From NCBI GenBank assembly GCA_947044405.1, contig CAMRHE010000035.1, positions 5,243,501 through 5,307,500 of the forward strand: DNA of 64,000 nucleotides, read 5' to 3'. The stretch is from Leptodactylus fallax (taxonomy: Eukaryota; Chordata; Amphibia; Anura; Leptodactylidae). The notes beneath the pieces are model-generated. The model made no database searches. It saw only the letters and a program-made list of their open reading frames with translations, and was not told the origin of the DNA. Made by a program: the position numbers and the translations under genes. Of this stretch, positions 52,700 through 63,436 are shown piece after piece (position 1 is the first letter of the stretch; the number at the start of each line of letters is the position of its first letter).

Positions 52700-53990
52700 T
52701 GAAAGAGACAGTTGTGCCCATTCGCAATTTTCACAGCACCCGCCAAGTCTGCCCTCTCTCCCCTGCCCTATTTTCCTTAGCCATAGTGCCCTTTGGCGAT
52801 TGCTATCTGTTCGCACCCTGATATTTAGGGCATGTTGATTGGTGACTACTTTTTGCTGACCATATGCTGTTAACCATCACCAATCCTTTAGTCTTTCTCT
52901 CAAACTTAATTAATACACACTCCCAGTTTACAAAACTATCAGGACTTAAACTTAATATGCCTAAATCAGAAATCCTGCATTCTAACATCCCCATTGCCAC
53001 TGCTAAGCTTATCTTCCTTAACTGTGGCTTTCAGACTAGAGATAATATCTTCCCTATCTAGGCGTTAACCTTTGTATCTTCTTAGACGCACATTTGAAAT
53101 GGAACTACGCCATATTAATACCGGGCCTCCTAAAAGACCTGGTTGCCTGGCATTGCCTCACCCTGAACCCTGGACATGTCCACTAGGTCAAAAAGGTTAC
53201 CCTACCCCACATTCTGTACTTTTTCTGCACTTTCCCTACCCCAGTGTCCTCTGCTTCCCTAATTACCTTTCATACGGATATATTTAACTTTATTTGGGCT
53301 TACAAATGGAAAACGTATCCGCCGACTTGTGATTTATTTCCATAAGAGATTGGGTGGACTTTCGGTCCTTCATCTTTATAGATTATGTAGCCGTCAGGCT
53401 GTCTCAATTCAGCGCTATCCATAGTGAACATGACTGCCCCAATGGGTAACATTGAAATCCCGCACTGGTGGCCCTGACTTCCTTACAGGCCCTATTATGT
53501 TCCCCTCGGTCCACGACCCGCACTCTTCCAGTTGTTGCTAAAGTGACTGACTTCATGTTGCAGCTGATATTTTACAACCCTCTCTTTCCCCATGGCCTTT
53601 CCCCTGAGGTGTTTGGCGGAGACACGCACGGTTTCACAGTCTTCACACCTTTCTCTTTAACCAGTGGGTCTTCATCAAAGATTATTTTACTAGCAATTTC
53701 TACCCGCCACCCTCAGGGGCATTTAGGACTGCACAGGTATTTCACTTCTTGCTTTCTCTCACCCCACTCAATCCAGAAATCTCTCCTACTAGCTTTGAGA
53801 GATTGTGCCTGTTTAGTACGGCTGACAAGGGCTACTTTCTTTTGTGTATAGCTTGTTAACTGTCCCACCCGCTGATGGTAAGCTTGACTTTATGACTGCC
53901 TGGGAGTGAGACCTTGATACCACCCTGACCCCAGCCCAATGGGTTGACTGCTGTACATCTGTTAGCGAAGGCAGTTGGTAGGTCACCCTT
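52700..53990 (+). pseudogene. L1 ORF2 reverse transcriptase to C-terminal fragment
   Basis: TRQVCPLSP near 52740 and LFADHMLLTITNPLVFLSNL at about 52850 correspond to the L1 palm motifs; the catalytic FADD reads FADH, so the second Asp is lost. SGLKLNMPKSEILH follows. FIWAYKWKTYP near 53290 and SLQALLCSP near 53480 continue the C-terminal region. Several stops and frame changes. Confidence 0.8.
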
Positions 53991-54093
53991 ATGTGTGTAT
54001 ATATATATGTATATTTGAAGATAATGTATACAGTTAACCTAAGAATTAGACCAGGGCAGGTGTCTGCCCCACTTTGTCTCCCTCCACTTATCT

Positions 54094-54353
54094 AGGCCTC
54101 CTGCACACGATCGTGTGCAGTGTATGGTTCAGTAAAAGCAGCACGGATGACACACAGATAAGTGTCTGTGGTTTTTACTGACCCATATGTTGAAAATGAT
54201 TTGACAGAGCTGGAAGTATGAACAGGCATAGGGCCTGCTCCATATTTTGCAGGCTCTTCAATTCGGCCTGGACACACAGCCGCAAAAAATGTATGGGTCC
54301 ACACTTTTATCCGCAATTGCGGATAAAATGCTTGGTCGTCTGCATGAGGCCTT
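54094..54353. mobile_element. MITE with AGGCCTCATGCA-type ends
   Basis: Left end AGGCCTCCTGCACACGATCG and right end TCGTCTGCATGAGGCCT are inverted repeats. Inner arms ATCCGCAATTGCGGAT form a perfect palindrome near 54310. Noncoding, about 260 bases. Confidence 0.75.
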
Positions 54354-54457
54354 ACCTTAATGTTTACAAATGAAGCCCATACTCCAGCCACTCACCTCAC
54401 TGAGACTAGCAACCTCAGTGGCAGATACCTGCCATCCACAACTTTACCACCTGTCTG

Positions 54458-54459
<2 letters not shown>

Positions 54460-54493
<34 letters not shown>
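54460..54493. repeat. TA microsatellite
   Basis: (TA)n directly left of the Tc1 at 54494. Confidence 0.95.
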
Positions 54494-54496
<3 letters not shown>

Positions 54497-55498
54497 TGCT
54501 CAAAAAAATAAAGGGAACAATAAAATACCACAACCTAGATATCAATGAATTCAATATTCCAGTTGCAAATCTTTATTCATTACATAGTGTATTGCATTCA
54601 GAACAATAAAACATAAAAATGATCAATGTAAATGTAAATTAATATCCCATGGAGGTCTGGATTTGGATACTCAAAATCAAAGTGTAAAATCAAATTACAG
54701 GCGGATCCAACTTCAGTGGAAATGTCTCAAGACAAGCAAATGAGGCTCAGTAGTGTGGGTGGCCTCCACATGCCTGTATCACCTCCCTACAATGCCTGGG
54801 CATTCTTCCGATGAGGCAGCGGATGTTCTTCTGAGGGGTCTCCTCCCAGACCTGGATTAAAGCATCAGTCAACTCCTGGACAGTCTGAGGTGCAACATGG
54901 TGTTGGTGAATGGAACGATATATGATATTCCAGATGTGCTATATTGGATTCAAGTCTGGGGAGCGGGCAGGCCAGTCCATAGCATCAATGCCTTCATCAT
55001 GCAGGAACTGCTGACACACTTCAACCACATTAGGCCTAGCATTGTCATGCATGAGAAGGAACCCAGGGCCCACTACACTTGCATATGGTCTCACAATGGG
55101 TCTGAGGATCTCATCCCAGTACCTAGTGGCAGTCAGGGTACCTCTGGCTAGCACATGGAGCGCTGTGCGGCTCCCCAAAGAAATGCCTCCCCACACCATT
55201 ACTGACCCACTGCGAAACTGGTCATCCTGGAGGATGTTACAGGCAGCAAAATATTCTCCACGATGTCTCTAGACTCTGTCACGTCTGTCACATGTGCTAA
55301 TTGTGAACCTGCTCTCATCCATGAAGAGCACAGGGCGCCAATTTCGAATCTTCCAGTCTTGGTGTTCTCTGGCAAATGCCAAACACCCTGCATGGTCTTG
55401 GTCTGTAAGCACAACACCCACTTGTGGACATTGGGCCCTCATACCACAATCATGGAGTCTGTTTCTGTCAGACGTCCTGCTTAATTCTGCCACGGGTT
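54494..55498 (-). mobile_element. Tc1-type element, 5'-truncated
   Basis: The 3' end of the element is at left: TA then CTGCTCAAAAAAATAAAGGG, a terminus I recognise from a widespread vertebrate Tc1-like family. The match stops near 55498, so the 5' inverted repeat and the DNA-binding part are missing. Confidence 0.88.
54747..55493 (-). pseudogene. Tc1-type transposase, catalytic Glu replaced by stop
   Basis: One frame of 249 codons on the minus strand, ending in GGHPHY. MDESRFTISTCDRRDRV contains the first catalytic Asp and is followed by a TAG where Trp is expected (near 55271). MVWGGISLG and LLMHDNARPN (second Asp) follow. In PDLNPI(E) the Glu codon is TAG near 54938, 34 residues after the second Asp. 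The frame stays open afterwards (HIWNI...). Confidence 0.9.
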
Positions 55499-56366
55499 CG
55501 AGACTCCGTGTGGATTAGGACCAGGAATTCCTATTCATTTTCTGACTTCTGATCAGGGCCTAACACTTATATAATGCCTCTGTATTACACTTGAATACAG
55601 TTCTAGCTACTTCTCTTCCTCTGAATTACAGTCTATTCTAGCAAGTCTGCCTCAGCAAAAAACACCCAATTTTTGGAGCTGGCCCTGAATAAGACAATAT
55701 TTTATATGATCAAAATCTTCTTTGTTTGAAATGTAAGCTCAGTGCACTGTTCTAGTTCGATATTGTGCTACCTCTAGCTGTGCAGTTAGAGAATATAACG
55801 TCGTGTAATGTATCATGGGCTCTCTTGATCTTTTCTTTCACCATCATCTTCAATCTTTGTCTAAAATATTTGGGACAATGTCAGCCATTAAATGCTAATT
55901 ACACTAATGTTCTTTGTGCATATTATTCCCTGGGTGGCAGCCAAAGAGATAACTGACAACTATTTCTTCAAAAATGAAGATGGTAAAATGAGTGTTTATA
56001 CCAGCATCTGTGCGATGGCTGCCATTTCAATCCAAATAACAAAGTTCTTTGCTCAATGTGATGAGTGTGATGAATTGCAAATGATTTTGATTATTCCAAC
56101 TGGGACTGGATGTAAGCGAGTTTTAATTTTATCTCCGCTCAGGCAAAGTCACAATATCACTGTATGACATAGAAAATACCATTTCTTAAAAACTTAAGTC
56201 ATTTACACCCAGATGCTGGCCCAGCTAGATCAGATGTGAATTATGTAGGTGATTAGTCTGTGTCATGCAGTTTACCAATGTGATACATCATTGCAAATAG
56301 TTTACAATAATATACTCAATTCCTAGACAAAATAAGAACATTTTGTTGCCTGTAATGCAAGCTGTC
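55499..56366. other. Quiet stretch, possible unique host DNA
   Basis: No repeat family recognised. The block at about 55800-56170 is compositionally complex with homeodomain-like AATGCTAATTACACTAATG. A 91-codon frame at 55892-56167 lacks any recognisable domain and has no visible splice or translation context that would support a gene. Confidence 0.35.
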
Positions 56367-56382
56367 TTTTGTTTCGAGCAAG

Positions 56383-56995
56383 CCAATAACATACAAATGG
56401 GATAGTCAAAAACAACATACAAAAATAAGTGGTTCATGTACAAATCTCAAAGAACAAAAAAATCATGCCCACAACACATATTATTCAAAGGATATAAAGG
56501 TCACATAACAATACAAATCTAATGTTAGACAAAGCCCAGAGGCAAAACACACGTTAAGGTTCTGTCCTTTTCAGGTGGGTCAATATTGGTTTTATATTCT
56601 TGTTGGGTTTCCATTTAGGGGTACTTTATTTGGCTATAGTTTCTTTTTTGGCTATCTATATATGCATAGTTTTATTTTCTGGCACTTTAAACTATTTGTA
56701 TACTGTACATATATTGTAACTAACATTGTGTACTAGCTTATTTACTTTTCAACTGCTATATATTTGTGTTGCTATATGACCTTTATAGCCTCTGAATAGT
56801 ATTCATGCTGCCCTATTTGTTTCCCTTATCTCCTTTGTGCTTACATTTCCAATTATTTGCATCTGTTTATTGTTTTCTGTGGTATTTTCTGTGTTTTGTG
56901 GTCACCCCAGGTTTTTTAAATGTTTGTCAATATGTGTGATACATGTAATAAACATGATTGATTTTCCTAAACTGTGGTGGGCATGATTTTTTGTT
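56383..56995. mobile_element. Retroelement insertion with 16-bp target duplication
   Basis: TTTTGTTTCGAGCAAG occurs at 56367-56382 and 56996-57011. The 613-bp insert contains an inverted pair, CAAAAAAATCATGCCCACA near 56457 and TGTGGTGGGCATGATTTTTTG near 56973, and AATAAACATG near its right end. Variable-length duplication excludes TTAA, TA or hAT transposons. A 5' inverted piece is typical of Penelope or LINE insertions. Noncoding. Confidence 0.7.
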
Positions 56996-57101
56996 TTTTG
57001 TTTCGAGCAAGTCTAAAAACATATATTACATAATATTAAATTACAATTTAATAGAAACAGTTTATCTTATCATATTACTGTTACCATAGTTAGAGCCACA
57101 A

Positions 57102-58158
57102 TTAATACTTGTTTTGGCTTGGTACAGACATCGCCTTATAGCTACTAGAATCTTTGGTACATTTCAAATATGAACTCCATTTTGCAATGTCAAAGGGTCG
57201 TAGGCCCACTTGTCTGAATAAATTGGCCTCCTTAACCGATTTATCGCACATCCACCTACTTCTCTGTAAGCATTCTTTCAATTCATAACATAATTTTCCA
57301 TAATCCACTCTTATATACATAATTTTGGCCCCATGTTTCTGAAAGTGTTTATGTCTTGGACATAAAGTTGCTGTGGAATGTGTATAATGTGCCCTTTGTG
57401 TAGTTGGTAAAGAGAGATTTGCTAATCTGTATGCCTCCAAAATAGTAGACTTGATCCACCTGGCCAATGTGTCTTTAGCGGATTTCATCCCCTACCTAGT
57501 GCCTGAAAATAGTACAAATACATTTTCCTGTTTTCTGAAATCGTTTGGTTCTATCCAGGTAGGTCAGAATAACTCTTTCAACATCTAAGGTGTGGAAATG
57601 TATCATTGTTCTCTTTCAGGATGAGGATAGAAAACTGGTAAGAATTCTTTATTAATATTCTGAAAAGAAGGAAGAAGGCTAAGTTCTCAGAAGAACTTCA
57701 TTTGACAAGAATCTCAAATACGGGCTTCTTGAGGATAAGGCCTGTAGCTCTCCCAGCCTTTTTGCAGATGTAATGGTTACTAGAAAAGCCACTTTACATG
57801 ATAGCCATTTTAAGTCCATCTTCTGAATTGGTTCGAATGGATGGCATGTCAGAGCATTGAGAACAACAGATAAGTCCCAAACAGGTACAGGAAGTTTCAC
57901 TTCCGGTCTCAGATTCCTAATTGCTTTGAAAATTCTTAACACTAAAGGATAACCAAAAAATTTCCCATCAGTCATGACATTAATGGCTGTTATATGCACT
58001 TTGAGAGTATTAAATTTAAAGCTTTTCTGAAAGCCACCTTGCAGAAATTGTAGAACACTGGGGATTTTTACTGAATGAAATTCTAAATCGCTGAGCCAGG
58101 AAGAGAATTTAGACCAGATTTTATAAGTTTTATTTGTAGAGTCCTTATGGGCTGCCAA
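57102..58158 (-). pseudogene. DIRS1-like tyrosine recombinase
   Basis: The first frame (58158-57679) has NTLKVHITAINVMTDGK, YPLVLRIFKAIRNLRPEVKL, WDLSVVLNALTCHPFEP and the first catalytic Arg in SAKRLGELQALS. A broken middle part (VERVILTYLDRTK-like) follows. The last frame (57488-57102) has DTLARWIKSTILEAYRLANL and the H-x-x-R box as AHYTHS, with Arg changed to His (codon at 57378-57380, consistent with CpG decay). The enzyme would integrate circular cDNA; this copy is inactive through stops, frame changes and the lost Arg. Confidence 0.9.
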
Positions 58159-58162
58159 TAGA

Positions 58163-59639
58163 CTGACATATGGGAGGAGTATCGTGTCATGTATTGCCCT
58201 GTATTTAGATGGGTAGACGTTTAGGGGTCTCTCTTCCGCTATCTATTGCATTGCCTGAATTGAGGTGGTGAGGTACAATATAATTTTGTGGTTATAGATG
58301 GGTCGTAGTTATGATGTACGGTAGTTTTGGTACGCAATCAGAGGGTTGAGAAATAGAAAAGAGTTATAGAGTTGGAGGGATTGACCATTAGGAGGTATAC
58401 AAATGGATCTGAGTGGGGATGGTTAGGTTATCTATATTTTGATGGGGAACAATAAGGGAGAGCCCACTATATGTGAACTATGATAGGTAGATTTATGATC
58501 CATCCGCTGTCACGGTCTGGGGTTATACCTAACCTCCGGCTCATTTAGAGTACGGTTGTGAGAGGATAATATGGATCCGGATTTAACTCTGTTTTGAATA
58601 TCTCCCCTCTGGTTTCATGACCTGGTATATGGAGGAATGGAGGTTAAGTATACAAAATTACCGCTTGGCGCTTGATCATCGGAATTACTGAGACGCAGCG
58701 GCCAGATGATCAGCAGCTTATGTGGAGTAGGTGAAGATCAAATGTGAATCAGTAGATTCACCGTCTAGCGATGGATCACTGGAATTGTTTACATTCAGTG
58801 GACACATGATCGGCAGTCACATGAACACAGTAGAGGACTGAGGTGGACACACCCCCTAGGAGGCATGACAGGTGGAGTGAGCTAGTGATTTCTATTGGCC
58901 CACTGCAGACAGCATTAGTAAAGGGGGTGGCACCGAATGAATGGGCTGACCTTTATAAAGCAGGCAAGGCTCAGTATGGCGTCGGCTACTCTATACACTG
59001 GAGCACACCATCAGTGCTCCAGGAACTGCAGTTGTAACTGCAATTTTGAAATTTTAGCAGCTTAGACCAATTTATAAGTTTTAGTATTAGCTCCTGACGA
59101 ACCTGACACAGATAACACAGGGGAAACGCGTAGAGCAAGTTTATCTTCAAGTTTATCTTCTGCTGCAACATAGGTGTTTATTGAGCATAAGGGACCGAAT
59201 ATCGTGGAAATGAAGTTACTGTGACCTGTACCTAGATTACTGGCTTATGTACATACTACAGACTAGGGTTGTGGAGGTATATCATGGCTGTGCAGGAGTC
59301 TAGTCAGTGATGCTTTAGAAATTGTGTGTGGGGACCAGGTGTTTGGGTTTTCCTAGCACTAAGAGCAACTGACAAAATACTGACCTGTTGCATGATGCAG
59401 TCGTGATACCACAACCTTAGTCTAAGGGTGGTGAAAGTATCTAATTACACCCTAGGTCCAGTGGAAAGTTGGAGAGTGTGAATACTGTCTAACATTTAAA
59501 CCCTGAATAAACTCTGAATAGGCAGGCACAGACCACATTGATCTGTCTTTTAGTAGACTAGTGGACGTCCTTTGTATTTTTTATTTTAAGATATTAAAAG
59601 TTAAGTTTTATCGTTTGAAACCATTTATTTTCTGTGAGA
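58163..59639 (+). mobile_element. Penelope-like insertion with 17-bp target duplication and hammerhead motif
   Basis: TATGGGCTGCCAATAGA occurs at 58146-58162 and 59640-59656. Removing the 1477-bp insert and one duplicate lets the DIRS recombinase reading frame run on uninterrupted, which proves the insertion. The insert has no long frame and carries a type I hammerhead motif at 59090-59136, as do the terminal repeats of Penelope elements. No reverse transcriptase was found, so the class is inferred. Confidence 0.75.
59090..59136 (+). ncRNA. Candidate type I hammerhead ribozyme
   Basis: In order: stem I strand GCTC (59090-59093), core CTGACGA, stem II CCTG...CAGG (59102-59105 with 59118-59121, 12-base loop), core GAAA (59123-59126), minimal stem III ACGCGT, TA at 59131-59132 as the cleavage dinucleotide, and stem I partner GAGC (59133-59136). 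All conserved core positions fit; the tiny stem III is the form known from Penelope-like elements. Stem II has one A/G mismatch next to the core. Predicted cleavage follows A59132. Confidence 0.6.
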
Positions 59640-59659
59640 TATGGGCTGCCAATAGAGTA

Positions 59660-60060
59660 TTAATTACTGATGTAGATAACCCTGTATTCCTCAGTCTTGA
59701 CCCCTCACAAACCAAGCTGAAAGACGAAGTTTGCTCAACTCTGGAGGGAAGAGACCTTTCTGAATTAACATATCAGGATAGCAATATCTTCTGCAGAAGT
59801 CTCTGGATGTACTGGACTGGAGGAAAGACGTAAATAAATTTGTGTCTCCAGCTCATGGAGAATGCATCTACTGCATACGGATGATCCTGTGGATTCAGAG
59901 ACAAAACAATGGAAATTTTGCGTTGTATTTAGTTCCTATCAAGTCTATTTGTGGCATTCCCCAACTGTCTTTAAGAAGATGAAAACATTTGGGATTTAGT
60001 TCCTACTCCGATGGTGTGAGTGTCGTCCAGCTCAGAAGATCCGCTCTGGTAATCAGAGAT
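59660..60060 (-). pseudogene. DIRS1-like RNase H region
   Basis: On the minus strand ELNPKCFHLLKDSWGMPQID matches the end of DIRS RNase H (G-E-W..N-P..F..I...W-G.P-Q-I-D-L). YNAKFPLFC, a frameshift, then DHPYAVDAFSMSWRHKFIYV, FPPVQYIQRLLQKI and, further on, LSKLRLSAWFVRGQD and VINTLLAAH. At least three frame changes or stops. Confidence 0.8.
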
Positions 60061-60067
60061 CCTTTTA

Positions 60068-61082
60068 CAGTGGCATGCAAATCACAAACTTAAATGTATT
60101 TTATTGAGATTTTAAGTGATAGACCAACACAAAGTAGCACATAACTGTGAAGTGGAATGAAAATGATACATGGTTTTCAAAATTTTAATCAAATAAAAAT
60201 CTGAAAAGTGTGACATGCAAAAGTATTCAGCCCCCTATACTCTGATACCCCTAAATAAAATCCAGTGCAATAAATTATCATTAGAAGTCACTTAATTAGT
60301 TAATAGAGTCCAACTGTGTGTAATTTAGTCTCAGTATAAATACACCTGTTCTGTGAAGGCCTCAGTGGTTTGTTATAGAACACTAGTGAACAAACAGCAT
60401 TATGAAGACCAAGGAACTCACCAGACAGGTCAGAGATAAAGTTGTGGAGAAGTTTAAAGCAGGGTTAGGTTATAAAAACATATCCCAAGCTTTGAGCATC
60501 CCAAGGAGCACTGTTCAATCCATCATCCAAAAATGGAAAAAGTATTGTACAACTGCAAAACTACCAAGACATGGATGGCTGTCCACCTAAACTGACAGAT
60601 CAAGCAAGAAGAGCACTGGTCAGAGAAGCAGCCAAGAGGCCCATGAACACTCTGGAGGAGCTACAGAAATCCATAGCTCAGGTGGGAGAATCTGTCCACA
60701 GGACAACTACAAGTCATGCACTCCACTGGCCTTTATGGAAGAGTGGCAAGAAGAAAATCATTGTTGAAAGAAAGACATAAGAAGTGTCATTTGCAGTTTG
60801 CCACAAGCCATATAGGGGCTTGTACATATACAGCAAACATATGGAAGAAGGTGCTCTGGTCAGAAGAGACCAAAGTTGAACTTTTTGGCCTAAATGCAAA
60901 GCGCTATGTCTGGCGGAAAAGTAACACTGCTCATCATCCTGAAAACACCATCCCCACTGTGAAACATGGTGGTGGCAGCATCATGCTGTGGAGATGCTTT
61001 TCTTCAGCAGGGACAGTGAAGCTGGTCACAGGTTGATGGAAAGATGGATGGAGCTAAGTACAGGGCAATCCTGGAAGAAAAC
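60068..61082 (+). mobile_element. Tc1, 3'-truncated, inserted in DIRS element
   Basis: TA at 60066-60067 then CAGTGGCATGCAAAT. The left inverted repeat has an internal deletion of its outer part. The transposase is readable to ILEEN near 61080, where it breaks directly into DIRS reverse transcriptase sequence. The family is close to the Tc1 at 13233. Confidence 0.88.
60402..61082 (+). pseudogene. Tc1 transposase, frame-broken and truncated
   Basis: ATG at 60402 (MKTKELTRQVRDKVVEKFKA). One base gained near 60572 shifts the frame (the expected G-R-P region reads HGWLST). It continues from 60571 (PPKLTDQARRALVREAAKRP), with a further disruption near 60716. [20 protein letters not shown] carries Glu where the first catalytic Asp (W-S-D-E-T-K) should be. 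Ends before the second Asp. Confidence 0.88.
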
Positions 61083-61089
61083 TGGAAAA

Positions 61090-61320
61090 ATTCTTGAATA
61101 AATACCATAAAATTGTTCCTCTTTTGGGACTTTTTCTATGGCATTCTTGGCCAGAAAATCTTGTATCAGAGGAAAAACATGAGGAATCTGTTGCTCATTT
61201 AGAAGAAAATGATCCTTTGGTTTGTGGAGAATTTCATTACATAACCTTTTCTATGAGATCCAGAATTCACTTGTCTAAGGTAATACTGAACCATGCTGGA
61301 AAAAAAAATTTGCAAACTTC
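61090..61320 (-). pseudogene. DIRS1-like reverse transcriptase, N-terminal piece
   Basis: Minus-strand PLIQDFLAKNAIEKVPKEEQ followed by FYGIYSRIF matches the opening of DIRS reverse transcriptase (L-L-x-K-x-A-I-x-x-V-P...G-F-Y-S-x-x-F). The catalytic palm is missing because the element resumes only at RNase H beyond the Tc1. Confidence 0.75.
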
Positions 61321-61698
61321 TGATTTCAGAAATCCTGCTTGCCAGCCCCCTGCATCTTCATGTCTTTTCTTTCATTTTTCTGAGGCAGTGGTTCATAATT
61401 TTGATAGGGTGTACCATGATCAATCTGTCTATTATTTTCTCTCTTCAGGAACAATTTGTATCTTCTCTGATAATGGAGACGAGGTTTAAAGCTTCTATTG
61501 GTCTGAGAAAAGACCAGGGCTCTTGCCTTCTTATTAGCTTCCAAAAGCTGATCCAATTTTTCTCCAAAAGTTTCCCAGGTTCAAAAAGTAGTGAACATAA
61601 ATTGTACTTTGAAGTAGCTTCTTCTGTGCAAGGTTTCAGCCCTATGGCTCTTCTTGCTGCATTGGTGATGGCTAGATTCTTTGTGGTGATTTTTAATA

Positions 61699-62028
61699 CA
61701 GTTGTGCTAAAAAGTTTACATACCCCGGCAGATGTTTTGATAAAGAGCCTCATCCACAACTACCACAAAAGACTTCAAGCTGTCATTGATGTTAGAGGGG
61801 GCAATGCTCGGTATTAAGAACTGGGGTATGTGAACTTTTGAACAGGGTCATTTTGATGTTTTTGGTTGCCATTATGATTTAAAAAGAGAAAACACAGAAG
61901 TTTGACAATAAATGGCTTCAACCAACCACTAAACATGAGTGGATAAAAAGTTTTTGTGTGATCATTCATATTCTCTGAAAAAAAGGCCAAAAATCTGCCG
62001 GGGTATGTAAACTTTTTTAGCACAACTG
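61699..62028 (+). mobile_element. Internally deleted Tc1 (third family type)
   Basis: TA at 61697-61698 precedes CAGTTGTGCTAAAAAGTTTA; the right end TTTTTTAGCACAACTG ends at 62028 and is followed by TC, so one target base has changed. Only the last about 26 transposase codons remain (SLIHNYHKRLQAVIDVRGGN then ARY and stop). It is a 330-bp nonautonomous derivative. Confidence 0.9.
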
Positions 62029-62238
62029 TCAGAATCAAAGTCTGCAGCTAGTTTAAGGGTTGCTCCATTAATTCTTCCCTGGGCACACCATCTTGGATGT
62101 CTCTTCCTAACTGACTTAGCCATAACCTTAATGCTCTGGACACAAGAAATGCTGCCATGGCGGCTTTAGATAACGCTGCCAATGATACATATGATTTTTT
62201 AAGAAAAATATCAGGTCTATGATCCATTGGATCCTTAA

Positions 62239-62591
62239 CCACTTCCAGACTGCCCATAGACTATATACATCCAGACAGTCCCTCTCTTGTTCTGCAAGGA
62301 CATACCAGTACGCCCTTGCAGTTTTAAGCAGCTGCACAAAATCGTGCACGAAACAGATACATTTTCTCTCCTCTTCTGTTTATATTTTCCCAGATCTAAA
62401 AAAAAATTAAAAACATGCAAAAATAAAAACATAAAAATAAAGCCCTATGTGTCACCGAAAAAAGACGCAAAAATTTGTTGAGTAACCCAAATGATTTTAT
62501 CATGTTATAGCCCTCAAAACTGCACATACGAAAAAAACGAAAATGTGTCTTCTGGTCCTGAACCAGAGAAATTGGCCTGGTACTGAAGTGG
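62239..62591 (+). mobile_element. TTAA MITE of the CCACTT-ended family, inserted in DIRS gag
   Basis: TTAA at 62235-62238 and 62592-62595; ends CCACTTCCAGACTGCCC and ...GGTACTGAAGTGG. The DIRS gag frame continues across a single TTAA when the element is removed, proving insertion into TTAA. Inverted relative to the longer copy at 48790-49717. Confidence 0.92.
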
Positions 62592-63436
62592 TTAAGAAGA
62601 TATGAATCATCTTCTGGAAAAAAATGATTTTCTAGACCAGTTTGCCACTGCAGGATCAACTCTGTCTGGCTCCTCCCAAACTTCACATTCCCCAAGATCT
62701 AATTTTTACACAGTTTTAAATCTGGAACCAAGTTCCAAATCTTCTAGCCGGAAATTTAAACTCCATCTCTATAATGGATTTCAAGACCGGATGCCCTCCA
62801 AGGACTGTAGCCATTGATTTTTGGGAAATAAAACAAGCTCTCCCTGTCCAGAGAGGACTAGACATAATTTTTACTTTCCATAATTTTTTTAACATTTTTA
62901 ATTATCTTATCAGTATTTTCTTTTTTAAACAAATAATTATCTTCATAAATCATCATGTCTGAATCTGATTCAGATGTCTGAAGCTCGTTTTCAGAAGGGT
63001 TAGAAAAATCAAACAATTGAGAAAAATCCTGCTTTTATTTTTTTGGATTTCTTTTTGCTAGACATACACGATTTCAACCAAGAAAAAAATTTTTAGCCTC
63101 CTTATTACTCATCTGTTCATCCTCAGAAACATGAGTGCAGACACTGCAGATATTGAAAGGTTAATCCTCAGGAAGGAGTTGGAGACAGCTAATGCAGCGT
63201 TTAGATTTAGCCTTCTGCTTAGTTTTAGAAGACGCATAAGGACTGGTAGGAGAGGTTTGACTCTGAGTACAAACTATGCATACATCAGGCACAACAGACA
63301 GGTAACAACTGCTGACACTCCTAGTATGATTTGTATGTGGCATTCAAGTTTCCAATTTTGGTGGGTGCTTCAATAGGGTCCCAACCCCAATATGTAGAAG
63401 AGTATAAAGAATTCAAGCACTCCTTATGTTGAGTTG

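Larger units (their letters stand above)
61320..63343 (-). pseudogene. DIRS1-like gag, split by two insertions
   Basis: N-terminus near 63343 with a Cys motif (KAKSKRCISCLQLLPED), then ENTDKIIKNVKKIMESKNYV, a W-Q-T...E-N-HFFPEDDSYLLN block up to the TTAA MITE, and KDPMDHRPDIFLKKSYVSLA and VSRALRLWLSQLGRDI beyond it. NLAITNAARRAIGLKPCTEE and SKYNLCSLLFEPGKLLEK follow beyond the deleted Tc1, with an Arg/Lys-rich C-terminus (SFKPRLHYQRRYKLFLK). Multiple stops and frame changes. Confidence 0.82.
57012..63430 (-). mobile_element. DIRS1-like tyrosine-recombinase retrotransposon, heavily interrupted
   Basis: Read on the minus strand, the order is gag (63343 to 61320), start of reverse transcriptase (61320-61090), RNase H (60060-59660), tyrosine recombinase (58158-57102). 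Four elements are inserted: a TTAA MITE (62239-62591), a deleted Tc1 (61699-62028), a truncated Tc1 (60068-61082) and a Penelope-like element (58163-59639). The reverse transcriptase core is missing at the position of the truncated Tc1. Terminal repeats of the element were not identified, so outer limits are approximate. Confidence 0.88.

Noticed and set aside
55892..56167. 91-codon frame as a host exon
   Set aside because: No recognisable domain and no convincing splice or start context; kept only as part of a possible conserved noncoding island.
59561..59833. 90-codon plus-strand frame
   Set aside because: It is the antisense of the DIRS RNase H/recombinase junction and the adjacent insertion.
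62029..62044. TCAGAATCAAAGTC beside the deleted Tc1 as a relative of the 24-kb satellite
   Set aside because: Fourteen shared bases with no repetition; most likely coincidence.
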